The notes under the pieces were generated by a model. The model was not told where the DNA came from, did no database searches, and worked only from the letters and a program-made list of their open reading frames with translations. The translations under genes and the position numbers were made by a program. 36,081 nt of DNA from an uncultured Clostridia bacterium. Lineage in GTDB: Bacteria; Bacillota; Clostridia; Lachnospirales; CAG-274. Of this stretch, positions 7,569 through 16,280 are shown piece by piece (position 1 is the first letter of the stretch; each line of letters begins with the position of its first letter). The DNA lies in NCBI GenBank assembly GCA_910579745.1, contig CAJTVH010000028.1, positions 1 to 36,081 of the forward strand, given 5' to 3'.

Positions 7569-7971
7569 ACTCATCTTCCTTATCTTTTATTGTATCATAA
7601 ACGTCGCTTAACTCGTTTTTATGAATATTTAAAATTTTTATTATTCTTTTCTCCAGCTCTTCTATATCCTCAGTATAATCAAAAATTATTTCCCATGTAG
7701 GATTATAGCAGTCCTCTTCCTCCGAGACACTCTCCGCCGAGTCTTTAAAAACATCCGTGTCGTAATAATCAAAAACAGCGCTGTATTCCCAATCAGAAAC
7801 GTCTCTGCCGGTGGAAACCTTTAAATGGGTTTTAAGCTTTTCATTCTCCTCCTGAACAAAAATGTTCACAAGCAAATTCTCATTCTCGGCGAGAGTGAGG
7901 CTCGCCAGTTCTTTTTCTAAAAATCCCGTTTTTACGTTTTTCTCCATAATCACTATAATAGTATCGTCCAT
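7552..7971 (-). CDS. Small acidic conserved protein (possibly DUF6762-like)
   Basis: 139 residues, strongly acidic, no signal peptide. It begins MDDTIIVIMEKNVKTGFLEK and has a central block DVSDWEYSAVFDYYDTDVF, then NPTWEIIFDYTED and a helical acidic tail. The pattern (a repeated-looking start, DWEYSAxxDxxDTxxF, NPTWxxxFDY) recalls a clostridial domain of unknown function listed as DUF6762; this is from memory and unverified. AGGAGA precedes the ATG by about eight bases. It is the first gene of a two-gene unit with the overlapping lipoprotein. No function can be assigned. Confidence 0.7.
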   Translation of the reverse strand: MDDTIIVIMEKNVKTGFLEKELASLTLAENENLLVNIFVQEENEKLKTHLKVSTGRDVSDWEYSAVFDYYDTDVFKDSAESVSEEEDCYNPTWEIIFDYTEDIEELEKRIIKILNIHKNELSDVYDTIKDKEDEYDEEK

Positions 7972-8107
7972 AATATTTTCTCCTATAACACACGAGTAAC
8001 TCTGTCGTAATAATCTTAATCGACTGTAACGCCCCTTAATATATTTTTATTTAAAATTAATATTATATTCAATTATTATATTACTTTAAAAAGATTATTG
8101 CAAGAAT
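7972..8107. other. AT-rich upstream region of the acidic protein gene
   Basis: Very AT-rich. A promoter for the minus-strand unit should lie here, and several TATAAT-like strings occur on that strand (for example around 8060-8085), but none has a convincing minus-35, so I do not call one. Confidence 0.3.
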
Positions 8108-8140
8108 AAAAAAAACCGCCGAAATAAATCGGCGTTTTTA
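8108..8140. terminator. Bidirectional hairpin terminator
   Basis: CGCCGA (8117-8122) / TCGGCG (8129-8134) with A-run before and T-run after, so it has a U tract on both strands. No gene clearly ends here on either strand; it may insulate the minus-strand unit (7971) from what lies to the right. The stretch 8141-8370 holds only a 61-codon frame that I do not accept as a gene. Confidence 0.7.
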
Positions 8141-8370
8141 CGGCAATTTAAGACAATACTGTTTTCAGACAGCGCTTGATAAAAATTTTGTGATAAATAA
8201 TAAAAAACCCTGTCTTTTTTAGCGATTTGGAGTTATAATAAAATGATAGAAATGCTTTATCTCCCGCGAAACAATAAAAGAATAAACGTACAATCCTTAA
8301 TAAAGCATACTGATATTACTTTATTGGTTCGCTATAGACGGCATTTTAGCAGTTTCCAAACAGGTCAGAT

Positions 8371-8542
8371 AGACTTCTCCCAAAACTTTACGGCAATTCT
8401 GGCAGAGTCAAAAAAATATTTTATTTAATATATTAACGCTTTCAGCGTTTAAAATACAAAACGCCTTTCACTAGAATTTTAGATAAAATATTTTTCCCGC
8501 GATTATGAAATCGCCGCAATTAAGAGGTTTTTAAAGAAGTCT
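8371..8542. repeat. F2 palindromic element, copy A
   Basis: A 172-base imperfect palindrome beginning AGACTTCT and ending AAGAAGTCT. It matches 17688-17858 in length, ends and landmarks: ACTTTACGGCAATTCTGGCAGAGTC (here) against ACTTCATAGCAATTCAGAAAGAGTC, a central AAAACGCC/AAAACACC and CGCCGCAATT near the right end. This copy is more diverged between its arms. Its right end reaches into the metH promoter. Confidence 0.75.
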
Positions 8543-8550
8543 GATATAAT
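8522..8550 (+). promoter_or_regulatory. Extended minus-10 sigma-A promoter of metH
   Basis: TGATATAAT at 8542-8550 is an extended minus-10 (TGnTATAAT). The minus-35 position (8522-8527, AAGAGG) is poor, as is common with extended minus-10 promoters. Start would be near 8557, giving a leader of under 20 bases, so there is no room for a SAM riboswitch or T-box. The spacer belongs to repeat F2. Confidence 0.6.
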
Positions 8551-8574
8551 TAAAATAATAAAAGGATTGAAAAA

Positions 8575-10956
8575 ATGAATATAAAAGAATTATTGGGAAA
8601 AAAAATATTGTTTTTCGACGGCGCTATGGGCTCAATGCTGCAAAAAAGCGGACTTAAAGCAGGTGAGCTTCCCGAAACTTTGAATATAACCTCTCCGGAA
8701 ACGGTTATTGATATTCATATGCGATATTTAAAAGCGGGAGCGGACATTATAACGGCCAATACTTTCGGCGCGTACTCAACAAAATATGATAATGTGGAGG
8801 AAATCATAAGCGCGGGAATTTATAACGTAAAGCAGGCAGTTGCCCTCTTAGAGTTAGAGAATAAATTCGTGGCTCTTGATATGGGCTCCGTTGGCAAACT
8901 TTTAAAACCGCTGGGAGACCTTGAGTTTGACGAGTGTTATAATATTTTCAAGCGCTCCGCCATGGCCGGTGAGAAAGCTGGGGCTAATCTCGTGATTCTT
9001 GAGACGATGTCTGATACTTACGAGGCAAAAGCCGCTATTCTCGCCATAAAAGAAAACACGTTCCTGCCGATAATATGCACAATGACTTTCGATGAAAAAG
9101 GATACGCCTTAACAGGAGCGGATATAGCCGCCATGACTGCTGTTTTGGAGGGGCTCAGTGTAGACGCGCTAGGTATAAACTGCGGGCTCGGTCCAGTTCA
9201 GATAAAAGGGCTCTTTGACAAACTTATAAAACTCTCTTCCCTGCCCATACTCGTACAGCCAAACGCCGGTCTCCCGAAAATTGAGAACGGTCAGACAGTC
9301 TATGACGTTTCGCCGGAAGATTTCGCCGAGTACATGAAAGATTTCGCTAGAGACGGAGCGTGGCTTATAGGCGGATGCTGCGGCACCACACCGCTTCACA
9401 TACAAAAAACGGTGGAAGCCTGTAAAGATATAACGCCTCCCCCCGTTACGGAAAAAGATTTTACAGTTGTGAGCTCTTACTCAAAATATGTTATAATAGA
9501 TAAAAAGCCCGTGATAATCGGTGAAAGAATAAATCCCACAGGCAAAAAGAAATTTAAAGAGGCACTTAAAGAAAACAATATGGGCTATATACTTGACGAG
9601 GCTCTTTCCCAAATGGAAAACTCCGCCGATATACTTGACGTGAACGTAGGACTTCCTGAAATAGATGAAAAGGAAACCATGCTCTCAGCTATTAAAACGA
9701 TTCAGGCTTCCGTCAATCTTCCTCTTCAAATCGACAGTTCCACGCCCGAGGTTATCGAGGCGGCTCTCAGAATATACAACGGCAAGCCTCTTATTAATTC
9801 CGTAAACGGAAAGCCCGAGATTATGGAAAAAATATTCCCCGCGGTAAAAAAATACGGCGGGGTCGTTGTAGGGTTGTGTATTGATAAAGACGGTATTCCA
9901 AAAACCGCCGAGGGCCGTCTTAAAATAGCGGAGAAAATAATAAAAACCGCTGAGGAATACGGAATAGCGAGAAAAAATATAATTATAGACACATTAACCC
10001 TTACCGTAAGCGCCCAGCAGGAAGAGTCGAGAGAGACTCTCAGAGCTTTAAGCCTTGTACGTGACAAACTCAAAGTAAAAACAGTTTTGGGAGTATCTAA
10101 CATCTCCTTCGGTCTTCCGAACAGGGGATTGGTAAATACGACTTTTCTCGCTCTCGCGCTGCAGTCAGGACTTAACGCCTGTATTATAAACCCCTTGTCT
10201 AAACCAATGATTGACACAATTTTGGCGTATAACATACTATACGGAATAGACAAAGGCTGTACGGAATATATTGCCTCTCAGAGCGGACAAACCCAGAGCC
10301 CGGCGCCTTCCGCCAAAGAGACAGAAACCCCATCTTTGAAAGACTTAATTGTGAAAGGGGTAAAAAACGGGGCGTTTGAGGAGACAAAAAGACTTTTAAA
10401 CGATGAGAGAATGAAGCCCGTGGATATAATAAACGAGTATATCGTTGCCGCCCTTGATATTACAGGCGAGGCTTACGATAAGGGAAAATATTTCCTTCCT
10501 CAGCTTATAATGAGTGCTGAAACGGCTAAAAACGCTTTCGCCGCTATCCAGGAATTTTTAAACGAAAACGGCACCGTTCAGGAGAAAAAAGGCAAAATAG
10601 TCATAGCTACGGTAGAGGGTGATATTCACGACATCGGCAAAAACATAGTAAAAGCGCTTTTAGAGAATTACGGTTTCGACGTTTTCGATCTAGGAAAAGA
10701 CGTTCCCGTTTCCACAATAGTGGATAAAGTCGTTAAAGAAGACATTAAGCTCCTTGGTTTAAGCGCTCTTATGACAACTACGGTAGTCAATATGGAGAAA
10801 ACAATAAAAGAGGTTAAAGAGGTTAAACCCGACTGTAAAATTATGGTAGGCGGCGCTGTGCTTACTCAGGAATACGCGGATGAGATAGGCGCCGACTTTT
10901 ACGGAAAAGACGCTCTGGCCTCCGTTGAATACGCTCAGAAAGTTTTTAAGCGTTAA
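8575..10956 (+). CDS. metH: B12-dependent methionine synthase lacking the reactivation domain
   Basis: 793 residues. It transfers a methyl group from methyltetrahydrofolate through cobalamin to homocysteine, making methionine. Domains in order: homocysteine-binding barrel (1-about 290) with zinc ligands Cys203 (INCGLG) and Cys268-Cys269 (GGCCGTTP); pterin-binding barrel (about 310-560, starting VIIGERINPTGKKKF); cap and cobalamin domains (about 590-793) with DIHDIGKN at 683-690, where His685 is the lower cobalt ligand. The AdoMet-binding activation domain of the roughly 1200-residue E. coli enzyme is absent, as is common in Clostridia, where reactivation is thought to be done by a separate protein not present in this window. 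RBS AAAGGA. It is followed by its own terminator, so it appears monocistronic. Confidence 0.95.
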   Translation: MNIKELLGKKILFFDGAMGSMLQKSGLKAGELPETLNITSPETVIDIHMRYLKAGADIITANTFGAYSTKYDNVEEIISAGIYNVKQAVALLELENKFVALDMGSVGKLLKPLGDLEFDECYNIFKRSAMAGEKAGANLVILETMSDTYEAKAAILAIKENTFLPIICTMTFDEKGYALTGADIAAMTAVLEGLSVDALGINCGLGPVQIKGLFDKLIKLSSLPILVQPNAGLPKIENGQTVYDVSPEDFAEYMKDFARDGAWLIGGCCGTTPLHIQKTVEACKDITPPPVTEKDFTVVSSYSKYVIIDKKPVIIGERINPTGKKKFKEALKENNMGYILDEALSQMENSADILDVNVGLPEIDEKETMLSAIKTIQASVNLPLQIDSSTPEVIEAALRIYNGKPLINSVNGKPEIMEKIFPAVKKYGGVVVGLCIDKDGIPKTAEGRLKIAEKIIKTAEEYGIARKNIIIDTLTLTVSAQQEESRETLRALSLVRDKLKVKTVLGVSNISFGLPNRGLVNTTFLALALQSGLNACIINPLSKPMIDTILAYNILYGIDKGCTEYIASQSGQTQSPAPSAKETETPSLKDLIVKGVKNGAFEETKRLLNDERMKPVDIINEYIVAALDITGEAYDKGKYFLPQLIMSAETAKNAFAAIQEFLNENGTVQEKKGKIVIATVEGDIHDIGKNIVKALLENYGFDVFDLGKDVPVSTIVDKVVKEDIKLLGLSALMTTTVVNMEKTIKEVKEVKPDCKIMVGGAVLTQEYADEIGADFYGKDALASVEYAQKVFKR

Positions 10957-11072
10957 ACGCCTCTTATATATATTTATAATAAATCGTAAAATTTTTAGCG
11001 GGGACCAATAAAAGAATTTCTTAATATATCAGTTTTTTAGAACTTGTTTATTCATTCTTTTTTAATGGTATC

Positions 11073-11100
11073 GGGGGTATTTCCGTGAATATCCCCTTTT
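11073..11100 (+). terminator. Terminator after metH
   Basis: GGGGGTATT (11073-11081) / AATATCCCC (11088-11096), nine pairs including one G-U, followed by TTTTATA. It lies 116 bases after the metH stop and 25 before the DtxR-type gene, so that gene would need read-through or a promoter overlapping the hairpin; alternatively the hairpin is part of a leader. Confidence 0.7.
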
Positions 11101-11124
11101 ATAAAACGCGGGAGGAATTATCTT

Positions 11125-11514
11125 ATGAAAATCCAGGAATCAGGAGAAAACTATCTTGAGACAATTTTGATATTAAAAAAGAGAAACGGTTCCGTAAGAG
11201 CCATTGATATAGCCAACGAGCTGAATTTCTCAAAACCCAGCGTAAGCAAGGCTATGTCTGTTTTAAAAGAGGCGGGTCATGTAAAGGTCGACAGACTTAA
11301 TCAAATACTGCTTACTGACACCGGCCTCAAACTAGCCGAGAAAGTCTACGAAAAACACCTTGTTCTCACCGAGTATCTTATATCAATAGGTGTAAGCGAG
11401 GAAACGGCGGCAAAAGACGCTTGTAAAATGGAGCATGTGATAAGCGAGGAATCCTTTGGGAAAATTAAAAACCTTGTTGGCAATAAGAAAAAAAAGGAGA
11501 CGGAAAAATTATGA
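11125..11514 (+). CDS. DtxR-family metal-dependent transcriptional repressor
   Basis: 129 residues: a winged helix-turn-helix (about 8-65, with VRAIDIANELNFSKPSVSKA as the recognition region) and a dimerisation/metal domain (70-115). There is no SH3-like third domain, as in MntR-type short members. The candidate metal ligands are Glu12, His78, Glu83, Cys100, Glu103 and His104. The CKMEH block matches the C-x-x-E-H of DtxR/IdeR (Cys102, Glu105, His106) rather than the E-x-x-E-H of MntR, which favours ferrous iron, but the N-terminal Met of DtxR is replaced by Asn9. SD GGGAGGA. Its stop overlaps the next start (ATGA), so the DUF4127 gene is its coupled partner. The metal is an inference. Confidence 0.9.
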   Translation: MKIQESGENYLETILILKKRNGSVRAIDIANELNFSKPSVSKAMSVLKEAGHVKVDRLNQILLTDTGLKLAEKVYEKHLVLTEYLISIGVSEETAAKDACKMEHVISEESFGKIKNLVGNKKKKETEKL

Positions 11515-13379
11515 GAGGCGAAATATTTATAACACGAAAAGCTTTAATTACGTTTTTGGCGTTTATACTATGCGCTTTACAAAATACAACCCTTTTCGCC
11601 GATATTATAACAGCCCCTATAGACGGTAGGCCAGTAAGTCTTGATTATCTTAAAAATCTCGCCCAAATTAACGGGGAAAACTTTTTCGCCCCCGATAAAG
11701 ACACCCTCGATATGTTTCCCATAAATGAAAACTACAGCAGATTTGTAAAAAGCGATATAGTAAGAAAACAAATAAAAGAACAAGTGTCAGCAGCCAACAG
11801 CGAAAATACCACGGTTATTATAAACACATCGTCATATATGACAGGAGGTCTCGTCGGAAGCCGTTTAGGGGATAATTACGGTGATTTTAAAGAAGCTCTT
11901 AACGAACTTGAGAACTTAACCGAGGAATATGACAAACCCTCTTATTATGTAAATTTGTCTATGCCCAGAACCCTGCCTGAGACAAGAATGAATACCATTT
12001 GGAGAGACAATAAAAAATACCGCGGGATGGGATATTATTACATAAAAAACAATCCTGAAATCGAGGACGCCAAATATATAAGCCAAAAGCTGTCTTTAGT
12101 CACGCCTACACAGTTAATAATGGAATGGAGCTATGTAGAGAATAAAAAAAGCGAGCTTGGCGAGTCTTCCCTCACCTCATGGGAAAAAGATTTCATAAAA
12201 CATTTTAACAGCGTTTACAGAGCCTATGAGCCCTATAAAACCTATTTATCAAAATATGTAATGCCTTTTTCATCTGTTTCAGAAATATTCTCAAGACTTA
12301 TGAAAATGCAGGAAAAAGGTAAAATCGACGAAATTATAATAAGCAACGATGATTTTCAGATTCCTGATTTCATCACTTATTTTAACAAAAAAGGAGCTGA
12401 CTGGATTCCTAAAGAAAACGGCGCTCCGATAAAATTTAGCTTCGCGAGAAATTATATAACAAAAGGCCCCAGATGTATTTATAAGCTACTTAAAGACTCA
12501 AGAGGGGTTTATGAGGCGTCCGACGCCCTTAAAGGAAAATCCGAAAACGTTAACTTTATATTCGGAACAGATGAAATACCTCAGCTTATTTACGCGAGAG
12601 ATTTATCAAAAAGAAAAAACATCTCTTCTGTATTTAACGTTATAAGTACAAGTGAAAGCGGTTCTGTCGGAGAGTTTGACGTTTTAAAAATAAATTCTCT
12701 CGTTAAAAATGATATAAATTTCATTTCCGCCGGAAAGAAAAAAACAGATGGAAAAATCGATTTATATATATACGATTACAGCAATAAAAAAATTTCCGCT
12801 GAATCAATTATAAAAGAAATGGAAGAAAGCAAAAATAAGGGAAAATCCGTCGGACTCATTGAGATTTTCGCTCCTGATGTATCGGCGAGCGGTAAAAACA
12901 CGGTCTTTCTGACGCTTTTAAACAATTCTAAAGAAAAGAACGGAAAATTGGGTATAAACGAACTCGCCTGTTACAGCGCCTGGAACACAAACGCCAACGC
13001 CATAGGCTTGGGAGTGGCTCACGCCCAAGTGTTTGGAATTACCCGGGAAAATTGTGCCGACGATAAAACTTTTTTAAAAAATCACCTTAACATACTCGCC
13101 ATACACTGTGCTGAAGACGGTTTTTACACTCTAAAGGGAAAACGGGCACTTACAAATGAAAAATTCGTACCAGTATATGAGGATACTTTAAAAAGCGAGA
13201 AATTACCTCCCGTCATAGGCTCCGAAGAAGTTATTTCCGCTTTTAACGGAGGTAAACACGCGGTTAAGAATAAATTATACTCCGCCGATAAATTCAATCT
13301 TTCGGAATATAATTTCCCATGGGGCAGATTGTTCGAGTGTTATCTGGGTTTTGACTGTGAGATAATAGAAATTTCTTAA
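11511..13379 (+). CDS. Secreted DUF4127 family protein
   Basis: 622 residues. Residues 1-30 form a Sec signal peptide (basic start, hydrophobic ALITFLAFILCAL, cleavage near LFA/DI). The mature start ITAPIDGRPVSLDYL is the typical PLDxRPVxxD opening of DUF4127, and CYSAWNTNANAIGLGVAHA near 495-515 matches that family's conserved Y-x-x-WNTxxNxxG block. NTSSYMTGGLVGSR (about 104-117) is a further conserved-looking segment. The biochemical function of DUF4127 is not known to me; the abundance of Asp, Asn and His in the conserved blocks suggests a metal- or sugar-binding fold. Translation is coupled by ATGA to the DtxR-type regulator, with AGGAGA inside that gene's end as its SD. A hairpin follows at 13520. 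Confidence 0.85.
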   Translation: MRGEIFITRKALITFLAFILCALQNTTLFADIITAPIDGRPVSLDYLKNLAQINGENFFAPDKDTLDMFPINENYSRFVKSDIVRKQIKEQVSAANSENTTVIINTSSYMTGGLVGSRLGDNYGDFKEALNELENLTEEYDKPSYYVNLSMPRTLPETRMNTIWRDNKKYRGMGYYYIKNNPEIEDAKYISQKLSLVTPTQLIMEWSYVENKKSELGESSLTSWEKDFIKHFNSVYRAYEPYKTYLSKYVMPFSSVSEIFSRLMKMQEKGKIDEIIISNDDFQIPDFITYFNKKGADWIPKENGAPIKFSFARNYITKGPRCIYKLLKDSRGVYEASDALKGKSENVNFIFGTDEIPQLIYARDLSKRKNISSVFNVISTSESGSVGEFDVLKINSLVKNDINFISAGKKKTDGKIDLYIYDYSNKKISAESIIKEMEESKNKGKSVGLIEIFAPDVSASGKNTVFLTLLNNSKEKNGKLGINELACYSAWNTNANAIGLGVAHAQVFGITRENCADDKTFLKNHLNILAIHCAEDGFYTLKGKRALTNEKFVPVYEDTLKSEKLPPVIGSEEVISAFNGGKHAVKNKLYSADKFNLSEYNFPWGRLFECYLGFDCEIIEIS

Positions 13380-13519
13380 TTTATGTTAAGCGCTGTATAG
13401 CGCTAATCTCTTTACCCTCCTTTCAATGAGAGCTTACATCAACTCCATTATAAATGAAGAGAAAAAACTTACTTTATTTGAGATTTTTTAGATTTCCTCG
13501 TAGTTTTTCTTTACATTTT

Positions 13520-13548
13520 CAGTGTTTGATACTCAAACACCTTTTATT
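13520..13548 (+). terminator. Probable terminator of the DtxR-DUF4127 unit
   Basis: GTGTTTGA (13522-13529) / TCAAACAC (13533-13540) with a three-base loop, then CTTTTATT. It lies about 140 bases after the stop. The rest of 13380-13620 shows only a small GCGCTGTATAGCGC palindrome near 13389. Confidence 0.5.
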
Positions 13549-13621
13549 AAAGTTTCATCACTGGGTACTCATAAAATGTTTTTGTCAGATTAAATTGAAT
13601 TTGCTGTAGTATACGTAAATT

Positions 13622-13672
13622 AAAAGCGTCCTTTCAAAAACGTAATATTATACGCTGAAAGGACGCTTTCAC
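13622..13672. terminator. Convergent terminator hairpin at the spoIVB end
   Basis: AAAGCGTCCTTTCA (13623-13636) and TGAAAGGACGCTTT (13656-13669) are perfectly complementary over 14 bp. On the minus strand the stem is followed by TAATTTAC and on the plus strand by CACTTTTATCC. It begins six bases beyond the spoIVB stop, so it probably ends that transcript and also stops read-through from the left. Confidence 0.75.
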
Positions 13673-13674
13673 TT

Positions 13675-14949
13675 TTATCCAAGCATATTCTCAATAAAAA
13701 TTCCATAGCCTTTCAAAGGGTTCCTCACAAACACGTGAGTCACCGCCCCGATAAGCTTTCCGTTTTGAATAATAGGGCTTCCGCTCATTCCCTGAACAAT
13801 TCCGTTGGTTTTTGATATGAGTTTTTTATCAGTAATCTCAATAACCATACCTTTTGAGTTATCCGTGTTATATCTGTTCACACTGTCTATATTAACCTCA
13901 AACTTCTCAACATTTTTACCATCGATGTTAGCCATTATATAAGCTTTTCCCTCTACAATCTCATTCTGCATGGCGATTGGCATTTCTTCTCCCATAAAAA
14001 AGTTTTTGTCGCATACCCCAAAAATTCCGTGTTCGTTATTCTCAAATACTTTTCCTATTACTTCTCCCTCGCTGATGTCTCCTAAAAGCTCTCCGGGCGT
14101 TCCCGCCTCTCCTTTTTTAACCGCCGAAACTGAGGAATTTATAATATCTCCCGTTTTGACTTTCATAATCTGCTTTGTGTCAACATCTGTTATGCCGTGT
14201 CCGAGAGCGGCGAATTTACCTGTGTTTTTATCAACATAAGTCACAGTTCCAATTCCCTGAGTACTGTCTCTCACCCATACTCCTATCTTCCGTTTCCCCG
14301 ATTGTCCGTCATAAACAGGCAGAATATCGGCGGAAAAACTTTTTTGTCCTCTCATTCCGTCAAAACGCACCATACCCGCCGAGTTCTCAACAACGTTAAT
14401 AAGAGTTTCCTTGTCATTAAGCTCAACTCCGTTGGCTTTAAGCAAAATATCACCCGGATAAATTTTACCTCCGCATGGGGCGTAATCCTCCCCTGATGAA
14501 TTTTCAACCTCTCCCAGGCCCAAAACCATAATACCATCGGTTTCTATTTTAACTCCTACGGTTCTTCCGCATGGAATTACTTTTAAATGAGGAAGCACGG
14601 ATACCTTGACATCTTTCATCGGAATGCCCATAAAAGAAAGGCGCATATCCATAGTGCACTCGCTGTCAGACCAAACATATAAGGGCTTGTCCAAAGTCAC
14701 CGAAACAGGCTCCGTAAGCCTTTTATTATTTATATTGACACTCGCCCCGCCGTCAGTTGAAATGGTCGCCGCCACGGGAACATTAAACTCAAAACTATGC
14801 TCTTTTCCCGCTATTAAATGAAGCTCGCTTGGAAACATAACAAAATCAAAAACGTTTTTTCCTAAAGTAAAGGAAAAAAACACAGCGAAAATACATATAT
14901 AAAACTTTTTCAACTTAAATAATTGAAATACGCTGTAAAAAAAACGCAT
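13675..14949 (-). CDS. spoIVB: SpoIVB, S55 family signalling protease of sporulation
   Basis: 424 residues from the ATG at 14949; the frame also has a GTG three codons earlier, but AGGAAG is eight bases from the ATG and touches the GTG. SpoIVB is made in the forespore, secreted into the space between the spore membranes, and cleaves SpoIVFA so that pro-sigma-K is processed in the mother cell. In the numbering from the GTG: one membrane anchor (about 17-33), a PDZ domain (about 130-210, with PCGGKIYPGDILLKANGVEL) and a chymotrypsin-like S55 domain with His254 (ALGHG), Asp377 (EITDKK) and Ser392 (GMSGSP). The Asp-Ser spacing of 15 equals that of the B. subtilis enzyme. It marks the organism as a spore former. 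In B. subtilis it lies by recN and spo0A, which are not seen here. Confidence 0.95.
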   Translation of the reverse strand: MRFFYSVFQLFKLKKFYICIFAVFFSFTLGKNVFDFVMFPSELHLIAGKEHSFEFNVPVAATISTDGGASVNINNKRLTEPVSVTLDKPLYVWSDSECTMDMRLSFMGIPMKDVKVSVLPHLKVIPCGRTVGVKIETDGIMVLGLGEVENSSGEDYAPCGGKIYPGDILLKANGVELNDKETLINVVENSAGMVRFDGMRGQKSFSADILPVYDGQSGKRKIGVWVRDSTQGIGTVTYVDKNTGKFAALGHGITDVDTKQIMKVKTGDIINSSVSAVKKGEAGTPGELLGDISEGEVIGKVFENNEHGIFGVCDKNFFMGEEMPIAMQNEIVEGKAYIMANIDGKNVEKFEVNIDSVNRYNTDNSKGMVIEITDKKLISKTNGIVQGMSGSPIIQNGKLIGAVTHVFVRNPLKGYGIFIENMLG

Positions 14950-15117
14950 AACAGTCACTTCCTGATTAATACCGGTATTGTGAAAAACAATCTTTCACAA
15001 AAATAATTCTTCCCGATTTAATCAATTATTATACGTTAAATATTTTTCAGCGGAATCTTTTCATAAACTACATAATTATAACAATTTCGTGAAAAAGAAA
15101 AAATGTTTTTTAACCTT

Positions 15118-15210
15118 GAGTATATCTGAAAATTAAAATACGCGCAAAAAATCATAAAAAATAAACTTAAAGCGTTTTCATTTTATCTCTCATAATCTTT
15201 TGGATATTAA
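15118..15210. repeat. F5 element, left half
   Basis: GAGTATATCTGAAAATTAAAATACGCGC followed by AAAAAATCATAAAAAATAAAC closely follows the left arm of the complete F5 copy at 31743. The right arm is only partly kept (CATAATCTTTTGGATATTA, about 15190-15209). Confidence 0.55.
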
Positions 15211-15343
15211 GCCTTATAAAGAAATTCAATTTTCGGTAACCATTAAAATTTTAGCCAATTTTAACAATAAATACAGAGTTCTCAGCCACGCTCTTATCAA
15301 CATCCCTATAAAGTTTTTAGAGAAGCCTGATAAGTTTCCGTTT

Positions 15344-15370
15344 TATAGTCAATCAACTTGAAAATGGCAA
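15344..15370. repeat. F4 terminal repeat, solitary
   Basis: TATAGTCAATCAACTTGAAAA matches the terminal repeats of the F4 elements at 16281, 34319 and 35427. No matching inverted end was found before rluB, so this is a remnant. Confidence 0.5.
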
Positions 15371-15406
15371 TGGAAAAAGGGCTAAAAATTCCACGAATCG
15401 CTATAA

Positions 15407-16120
15407 TTATAATCCCTTTAAATATTTTATCTCATCTTCTCTTAAAAATCTGTATTCCTCTTTTTTAAGCCCATCAAGCTTTATATTCCCGACAGCCACT
15501 CTTTTAAGGCGTAAAACCTCGCACCCGATAAAAGCGCACATTTTTCTCACCTGCCTGTTTCTTCCCTCATGAATAATTATTTTAAGAACCGTACCTTTCT
15601 CGTCTTTTTTTATAATTTTAAGATCAGCCGGCGCTGTCTTATACCCGTCTATCACAATTCCGCTTTTAAATTTAAAAACAGCGTCTTTCGGCGGAACTTT
15701 ATTAACAATGGCTATATAAGTCTTTGGAACATTGTGCTTAGGGTGAGTAAGAGTATATGTAAGCTCTCCGTCGTTTGTGAGTATCAAAAGCCCTGATGTG
15801 TCATAATCAAGACGACCCACGGGATAAATTCTCTCCTTTATGTTTTTAAGATAGCTTAAAACGGTTTTCCTGCCAAACTGATCCTTAACCGTTGAAACAC
15901 ATCCCTCAGGCTTATTAAAAATAACGTAAACATATTTTTTGTTTTTAACTACTCTTTCCCCGTCAAACTCAATAACATCTCTTTCCTCATCAACTTTAGC
16001 GCCGAGTTTTAAAACAATTTCACCGTTTACCGAAACCCTGCCGCTTAAAATAAATTCTTCCGACTTCCTTCTTGAGGCGACTCCCGCTTCCGCCAAATAT
16101 TTCTGTAAACGAACAATCAT
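15407..16120 (-). CDS. rluB: rRNA pseudouridine synthase, RsuA/RluB family
   Basis: 237 residues from the ATG at 16120, chosen because GGAGGG is six bases upstream; a seven-residue longer frame has no such site. An N-terminal S4 RNA-binding domain (about 1-60: RLQKYLAEAGVASRRKSEE) is followed by the pseudouridine synthase domain with the motif GRLDYDTSGLL, whose catalytic Asp is residue 105, then KTYIA and the conserved EGRNRQVRKM block. The enzyme converts a uridine of large-subunit rRNA (U2605 in E. coli RluB) to pseudouridine. RluB is favoured over RsuA by comparison with Firmicute neighbours, but the exact site cannot be read from sequence. It is divergent from the carboxypeptidase gene. 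Confidence 0.9.
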   Translation of the reverse strand: MIVRLQKYLAEAGVASRRKSEEFILSGRVSVNGEIVLKLGAKVDEERDVIEFDGERVVKNKKYVYVIFNKPEGCVSTVKDQFGRKTVLSYLKNIKERIYPVGRLDYDTSGLLILTNDGELTYTLTHPKHNVPKTYIAIVNKVPPKDAVFKFKSGIVIDGYKTAPADLKIIKKDEKGTVLKIIIHEGRNRQVRKMCAFIGCEVLRLKRVAVGNIKLDGLKKEEYRFLREDEIKYLKGL

Positions 16121-16280
16121 AAAAATCCCTCCGAAAAACAATTATAGATTTAATTATACCACAAAATAAAAGTTTTTATAAAAAACTTTTGAATTAATAA
16201 CGCTTTTTTTAAATAATATATAATATACGATAAAAATATCTTATATTAATCTCTCTTTATCCTATTTGTTAATAGGAGAT

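Larger units (their letters stand above)
14950..15406. other. Intergenic region upstream of spoIVB
   Basis: It should contain the forespore promoter of spoIVB. On the minus strand GTATAATA near 15030-15037 resembles a minus-10 but has no clear minus-35, so no call is made. The remainder holds an F5 half copy (15118-15210) and an F4 terminal repeat (15344-15370); 15210-15343 has no feature I recognise. Confidence 0.35.

Noticed and set aside
8243..8428. 61-codon plus-strand frame with a GGAG upstream
   Set aside because: Its second third runs into the F2 palindrome, the protein has no recognisable features, and a repeat-borne frame of this length is expected by chance.
8543..8574. Possible SAM riboswitch or T-box before metH
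   Set aside because: The leader after the extended minus-10 is under 20 bases, and upstream DNA is an F2 repeat without S-box or T-box motifs.
9726..10253. 175-codon frame antisense to metH
   Set aside because: Shadow of a strongly conserved gene; no ribosome binding site.
14949..14958. GTG at 14958 as the spoIVB start
   Set aside because: The SD AGGAAG overlaps this codon; the ATG at 14949 is at the proper eight-base distance.
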